Shown piece by piece: positions 58,627-64,000 of a DNA stretch of 64,000 bases. Below the pieces are notes generated by a model. It saw nothing but the letters and a program-made list of their open reading frames with translations, had not been told where the DNA came from and did not search any database. This stretch comes from Melieria omissa (taxonomy: Eukaryota; Arthropoda; Insecta; Diptera; Ulidiidae). How positions within the stretch are numbered: the first letter of the stretch is position 1; each line of letters begins with the position of its first letter. Where the stretch lies: positions 28,747,783 through 28,811,782 of the forward strand of contig OZ020269.1 in assembly GCA_963971225.1 (NCBI GenBank), given 5' to 3'. A program made the position numbers and the translations under genes.

Positions 58627-58682
58627 ATGTGGACAAATCGATACAAGTTTTTAATATTCTTACTTTGGATTATGGAAATAAG
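58627..58682 (+). CDS. Candidate first coding exon of a second gene (signal-peptide-like)
   Basis: ATG in the context GAAGAAATG opens MWTNRYKFLIFLLWIMEI and stops being open exactly at a good splice donor, ATAAG|GTGAGA (58683). A basic start followed by a hydrophobic core fits a signal peptide or membrane anchor. It lies just after a GC-rich tract resembling a 5' UTR. The exon would end two bases into a codon. Against it: it is only 19 codons, there is no homology I recognise, and the downstream exons are uncertain. Confidence 0.4.
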
Positions 58683-59205
58683 GTGAGAGAGCTGCGCACT
58701 TTACTTTTTGCACACCCGTTCCCCCCGTGCGATCAGTCTGTTGAATTTCACATGTGCTTCACTTAACTCAACTCGATGTCAGCTTACATTTCGCTTAACC
58801 GACGTTATCGCTGGCTGACAATTTGTCTCTGAAGATTAGCTGCCGATGCTGCTCGCGAGTGTATGTCGTTCTAGCTAATTAAGTGTTATTGCCCGGCATT
58901 AGATGACACAACTCTAATCCAGTTGGATACGGTCGCGTTGCTAAGCCTACACGGCTGCTTGATTTAATTAAGTGTAACGTACACTGAGAGAAATCACTGA
59001 ATAAAAAGGTGTGATACACAGCTGAATGCGGCTGCGCAAAAATGCAGCTCACTAGGGTAGTTGAAGGACAATCGAGTTGTGTGGACATTGTTCTATATCT
59101 AAAAATAATTAGTGATCTTGACGAGTCAAGAAAGAGTACATGTCGTTCCTTTTTTAAAATAATCTTAACAAAAGCGAAATACATACATAACTAGAAACAT
59201 GTCTA

Positions 59206-60056
59206 CCTTGTGACCGAAAAGTATCCGGAAATTTTAAATAAAACACAAAATTCTTAATCTTCATCAATATTTATTTTATCTCCTTCAAAATATGCTCCAT
59301 TAGAAGCGATACACATATGCCAACGTTCCTTCCAATCATCAAAACATTTTTTATAGGCGCTTTCCGGTACGGCTTTGAGTTCCCTCTGCGAATTCTGTTT
59401 TACGTCTTCTATGGATTCAAAACGCGTTCCTCTGAGTGGTAATTTGTGTTTGGGAAACAGGAAAAAGTCACACGGTGCAAGATCAGGTGAATAAGGTGGC
59501 TGTTCGATGGTATTTATTGAATGTTTGGCCTTAAAATCGTTGATAATGTTGGCTCGGTGCGAGGGAGCATTATCGTCATGAAAAATCCATGAATTATCCT
59601 TCCACAATTGAGGTCGTTTACGGCGGATATTTTCAGGCAAACGTCTTAAAACAGTCAAATAATAATCTTTACCGACTGTTTGTCCTTCAGGGATGAATTC
59701 ATGATGCACCACACCACGAATATCGAAGAAAACAAACAGCATTACCTTGATTTTCCAGCGACTTTGGCGTGGTTTTTTCGGTTTCGGCTCGTCTTTTCCT
59801 CTCCATTCCGATGATTGTTGGCTTGTTTGCATGTCGTACTCGTAGACCCATGTCTCGTCACCAGTTATGATGCGTTCCATGAAATTTGGATCGGAATTGG
59901 CACGATCAAGCACGTCCAAAGAGACCTGTTCACGGTACTCATTTTTGGCATAGTAATTAAGGACAGTGGTACCAACCTACAGAAACTTAAAATATCGAAA
60001 AATATACAGCGCGCGAATTTTAAACGAGAATTTCCCGAAACTTTTCGGTCACAATG
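59206..60056 (-). mobile_element. Mariner transposon with N-terminal deletion
   Basis: Terminal inverted repeats of about 27 bp: left CCTTGTGACCGAAAAGTATC, right end on the reverse strand CATTGTGACCGAAAAGTTTC; TA on both sides (59204-59205, 60057-60058). It encodes most of a transposase (next entry). The part between the transposase start and the right repeat is only about 130 bp, so the N-terminal DNA-binding domain is missing. Confidence 0.9.
59254..59919 (-). pseudogene. Mariner transposase, catalytic domain (N-terminally truncated)
   Basis: 221 codons. DNA transposase of the mariner family; a triad of Asp residues cuts and joins DNA. Motifs in order: ITGDETWVYEYD (first Asp), KIKVMLFVFFDIRGVVHHEF, WIFHDDNAPSHRANI (second Asp), QPPYSPDLAPCDFFLFPKHK (third Asp, in APCD). 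There are 34 residues between the second and third Asp, the mariner DD34D signature. The C-terminus GAYFEGDKINIDED is intact. Lacks the HTH region, and the first Met is internal to the original protein, so it is probably inactive in spite of an open frame. Confidence 0.9.
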
Positions 60057-61119
60057 TAAATTGATTTTTGTGTTTAGAAAAGATCAGTTAAGGATATCAT
60101 GAAATATGAGCTCGATGACTTAGCTACAACATCACTAAAGTGGATCTAAGGTCAATATGGTCTGTCCAGAACCGGGTGCCCACATAAGGGTCAAAATAAT
60201 CCTAAGAAAATGAAAAAATACTAACATGTCTAACTGATCACTTTATTAGTCCCTAATGTATGGAATTATTCCTAATCTAAAATAATGATTACATTAGCAC
60301 TTATACCTCATGTTGGACCCTTGGAATCATCTTGCGGCTTATATTTTTATATGCACAGCTATTAAATTGGACCTTTCGGTATTATTTGCATTAGGTTTAC
60401 CTCACCGAGAATGTGTTTTCCGAGATACTTTCCGTCCGTGTGTCAGTAACAAACAATTTGTAGTGATATTTTCCATTGTAACTTCCACTTAGTGGCAGAA
60501 TATGCATATTTTGTTATTCAGAAGGCATATTTTGTTATTGAAGAAGAGTTATTTACAAAAGAAGTGTTCTGATTAGACATCACTTACGATCCCGATTTGA
60601 ATTCTGCATAGAAATAAAGCCAACTTATCTATTTTTGTGGTAAAGTTTCTAGAAGAGACGTGGTCACTTAATATTGTTCCAGTATTCTAGTTTCTGTTTT
60701 TGAGCCCAGTTGTAGATGCCCTGTTCTGGGTCAGCTTATCTCAATCTGAACATAGGACTTGATCTTAGGATGGGTTTCCTGCAGCTTTTCTATGTCTGCC
60801 CTTTCATTGAGGCCTTCATGGGCCTCATAATCTTATATCCAGACAAGTAACCGTCTAATTGATACTTTAGGTATTGAGTTCATTGTGGCTTTCTAGAAGA
60901 ATTTTTAATGTGTAGGAGTAGCTATCAAGAAAGTTGTTTGAAATTTGTAGTTATTTGAACTTATTACTCGGATTTTCATCCCTAAGTTATGGTTAACTAA
61001 GTTGATGACAACAAAAGATCCTCTGATCGCTGATTCTCTATTTTTGTGGATCAATTCAACCAAGATGTTACATTATCTCTTATATTTTTTTAGATCTTTG
61101 AGAAAGTGAGAGGTTGTGA

Positions 61120-61500
61120 AAGAAATACTAAGTGTAAAATGTTCTAAATAACGAATCGTTGTTGTGATCTTGTAAGGAACTAGTTGTTGCACGATCTAGA
61201 TCGTGTGGGAAAAGTACTAAATACGAATCATTGTCATAATCGTATGAAGAATTTGTACGGTTACCATCATCCTTGTGAGAGAAAGATACTAAATCACTAA
61301 TCGTTCTTGTGATCGTGTAAAGAACTTTTTGTGCAACGATCTTTCACGTCGTGTGAGAAAAGTACTAAATCACAAATCATTGTTATGATTGTAATTGGTT
61401 GTTGCGCGATGGTGATCATGTGCGAATAATACTAAATCACGGTTTACTGTCATGAGAGTGTAAGCAACTGTCTGTCGCACGATCATAATCGTGCGAGAAA
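61120..61500. repeat. Degenerate tandem repeat with internal palindromes
   Basis: About five imperfect units of 65-95 bp, each with TACTAAAT(C)AC followed by a GATCGTGTAA-like block and a palindromic GCACGATCTAGATCGTG-type segment. Starts near 61125, 61218, 61288, 61364 and 61428. Looks like a decayed minisatellite. Confidence 0.6.
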
Positions 61501-62381
61501 TATTGGGTATTAAACACACAGCATCATTGTTTGAGGAAAATTGGTGATAGGCTAATCGCTATCATGATCGTGATGGTGGTCAGAAAATTAAAAAAACCGA
61601 ACTTATTATTACAACTCGAACATTCAGAAGTGTTGTTTTTACAAAGCGATACTACTTACGTGCTGAAATAATCGATTTGAAAATATTTAGATTTCTTTTT
61701 TGAGCTAACCCAGAAATAGGCATCTAAAATTTTTTTTACAGCAGACACTAAAAATGCGATTTAGTGCGTTCCAAAAGGTTAAGGACTTTTGAATAGGGTA
61801 TTTTCTGGTGGCAAGATGTTGGTGCGTTAAAAAGTGATATCTTTCCCGATTTCTTGTAAAAATTTCATGACATTTTGTTCACCGAAAACGGAGTTATTGC
61901 ATCGGAAGTAAGAGTATGTTTGTGTGATTGGTACAAAAAGAGCGTTAAAGCTTTAAAGATGTGGACTTGATTTGTTTTTCCTAAGCCTCAATACTGGAAA
62001 ATATGATTAGTGTTTTGGTACTATTGCTTTTCCTGAAATATTTCTTATCTTGAAATATTTTTTAGATCGGGAAGAACCCTTTAAAGAGCCCCTTCTTTGG
62101 ATCTCTTTTCATCCTCTATTCGCATTGTTTCGTGTTTTCATTAATTAATTATTTTTTTACTGTTAATAACAATTTGATTCTCAGTAGCCAGCTGAAAACC
62201 TTGTGGACTTTTCATATTTTATATTTTTTTCATAATGACCGAGTAATTTATTATGAAAATTAAATAAATTTTCAATCATCTAAGAATTTTGTATGTCAGT
62301 ACCATACTTTTCAATAGCGACACTGCAACTATTCTCTCAGTCACAGATTGTTTCTATTTTAAACCATAACTATTATTTCAG

Positions 62382-62445
62382 ACGGTGTTGGCTATATATC
62401 GCCCTCACGATATGGACCTTGAACCGTCATAGCTTGTCGCGCCAT
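62382..62445 (+). CDS. Speculative second exon for the 58627 gene
   Basis: Acceptor ATTATTTCAG (ends 62381) with a possible branch site upstream. In the phase left by 58682 it reads R, then RCWLYIALTIWTLNRHSLSR and H up to a possible donor CAT|GTAGGC (62446). The frame otherwise stops at 62461. Phase agreement is the only support; no homology. Confidence 0.18.
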
Positions 62446-64000
62446 GTAGGCATAATGCCTTAATGTTGACAAATGTATTGTTCATACAAACATAAACACA
62501 AAATCCACACACACAAACAACACAAATGCAGGTATAGTTCAAAACTAATGTTTTTGTAAATAATTAACTAACTTCTGCAACGATTTAGTTGCCTTTTTTG
62601 CGCCGCCTCATTGTAATTGCTTTACCGAAACTGATTTATTACCTTTTTTGTCTGCGCTAAAAATGTCCATCAATAAGTCAGAATTACCCTAAGCCATCAG
62701 AGTGTTTTAATTTGTTGTTCAGCGACCGCCCAAACATGAGCAAACTGAATTTTTTTTGTTCCTTAGCGCGGCACCACCCCCGCCGCAACCAACTCCATTC
62801 TCGTCAGTCGTTCGACAAGCGATGGAGGAGACAAAAACCCAAATCTCATTAAAATATCCTATTAAGCTGGTCGGCAAGCAATAATTTAAGTAAATTTCTA
62901 TTTCCAACTAAAAATCAATTTTCCACCATTTTGCCAGCCAAACGGCCAACCAGCCAACCAGACCAAACCTGCCAGCCATCCGTCTATTCAGCTATCCATC
63001 CATTCATCGAATCGTGTTGTTACTGTTGCTGTTTTTGGTTTTTGTTGTTGTAACGCAGCAAGCATGCGCTTTTTACACTATCTAATTGCCCAACGCGATT
63101 CAATATATCCAACACAACAACAACAATCACAACAACAATGTAAATGCGAATCAAAAGTGCGGGCTGCAGGAGGCCCAACTGCAGACACCGAACGCTGGGC
63201 CCTTTACACAATGCGACCCACGGCAAAGAGCAGAGGGAGCAAGACGAGGGGGGCAAAGGGGTGGGTGGGTACATTGCAAGCACTGCAAGTGCTGCACGTT
63301 GAATTTTTGTGTAATTGAGGTTAGTGCAATTTTTCGGAGCGCATACCTTTTTGCCTAAATGGGTTGCTGGTTGCTGGAGTTGGTGTTGTTGTTGTTGTTG
63401 TTTTTGGTAGTTGCCACAAATGGAATCGATGCTGCGACCGGCGCACCGGGGGAAAACAAAGGCTGGCACAAAAAGAAAGGGAGAAAAGCAAAGCAGGAAA
63501 TAAGATTGCGTTGTAAGTGCGGCGAATGGGCGGCAGCGGCAGGCAGCAACGGCGGGAGCGCAGGCGCAGAGGCGATGGCGTGGCGCAGTGGACCATAGCG
63601 GACGTTCAAATTGTGATCAAGATCAGATCACGTGAACGGTGAACGGCGACGGCAATGATGACTTGTGTGTTGTTGTGTTGAAGAGAAAAAAGGACAGATG
63701 GACAGACAGACAGCAAGGCGGACAGACGCGCTGTATGGAGCGACGAATGAACGTGAGTGAACCTTATGGACAGCTAGTCGAAAAGTGCAGCAACAATAGC
63801 AATAACAACAACTACAACAGCAAACCAAGCCATAATAACTGCAACTGCTGAAATTACAACGGCAGCAGGCAGCAATGGCGATGGCAGTTACAAAAACAAA
63901 ACAACAACTATGCACGTACGTATATGTAACAACAATAACAGCGCAACAGTAACAGCAATAACAATAACAACGAGCATAATAAGAGCAACGACTACACGCG

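Larger units (their letters stand above)
60060..64000. other. AT-rich, then GC/CAA-rich non-coding region to the window end
   Basis: Holds the degenerate repeats at 61120-61500 and a possible exon at 62382. From 62.7 kb on, GC-rich and (CAA)n/(TTG)n stretches return, as in 56-58 kb, which may be another regulatory or 5' region. Many overlapping open frames on both strands at 63.0-63.9 kb are low-complexity; none is supported. Confidence 0.35.

Noticed and set aside
63020..63915. Multiple long open frames on both strands near the window end
   Set aside because: GC-rich and Gln/Ser repeat-driven, conflicting on both strands, with no splice sites or motif that selects one.

Overview
The window is nuclear DNA from a higher fly. 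It has short GT-AG introns beside multi-kilobase ones, CAG/CAA-rich polyglutamine coding sequence, AT-rich spacers and many eukaryotic transposable elements. A tephritid-type fruit fly is my inference from a protein very close to Drosophila Camta combined with large, transposon-filled introns; the species cannot be fixed from sequence alone.

The one confidently identified host gene is Camta (calmodulin-binding transcription activator), on the + strand from 7853 to 33163. I resolved 22 coding exons. Every splice junction keeps the reading frame, and together with one base from an unseen upstream exon they give 1831 codons including the stop. Domain order: CG-1 DNA-binding domain (exons 1-6), Cys-rich and very Gln/Asn/Ser-rich linker (exons 7-9), TIG/IPT domain (end of exon 9), ankyrin repeats (exons 10-12), serine-rich linker (exons 12-18), IQ calmodulin-binding motifs (exons 19-20) and a basic C-terminal tail. 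The initiator ATG is not in the exons I can assign. An A-rich, CAA-rich stretch after the stop looks like a long 3' UTR; it holds AATAAA signals at 34872 and 39311 and a 1.5 kb terminal-inverted-repeat insertion.

The rest is mostly transposon territory. Left edge (1-7.5 kb): mariner-type transposase fragment, 140-bp hAT-type MITE, a pogo/Tigger element split by a hAT-type insertion, and non-LTR fragments. Camta introns: non-LTR debris, a pogo-like MITE, a deleted mariner, a second mariner remnant, a hAT MITE and a 519-bp mariner foldback. From 39.6 to 47.4 kb: two kinds of non-LTR retrotransposon, one copy nested in an older relative with a 13-bp target duplication, plus another hAT MITE. At 53.5-54.2 kb: a 650-bp element with perfect 31-bp terminal repeats resembling those of the Drosophila P element. 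At 59.2-60.1 kb: a mariner with most of a DD34D transposase.

The 47.4-64 kb segment has no confidently identified gene. A GC-rich tract at 56.4-58.6 kb followed by a short signal-peptide-like ORF ending at a good splice donor (58627-58682) suggests the 5' end of a second + strand gene that continues beyond the window. No rRNA, tRNA or CRISPR feature was seen.
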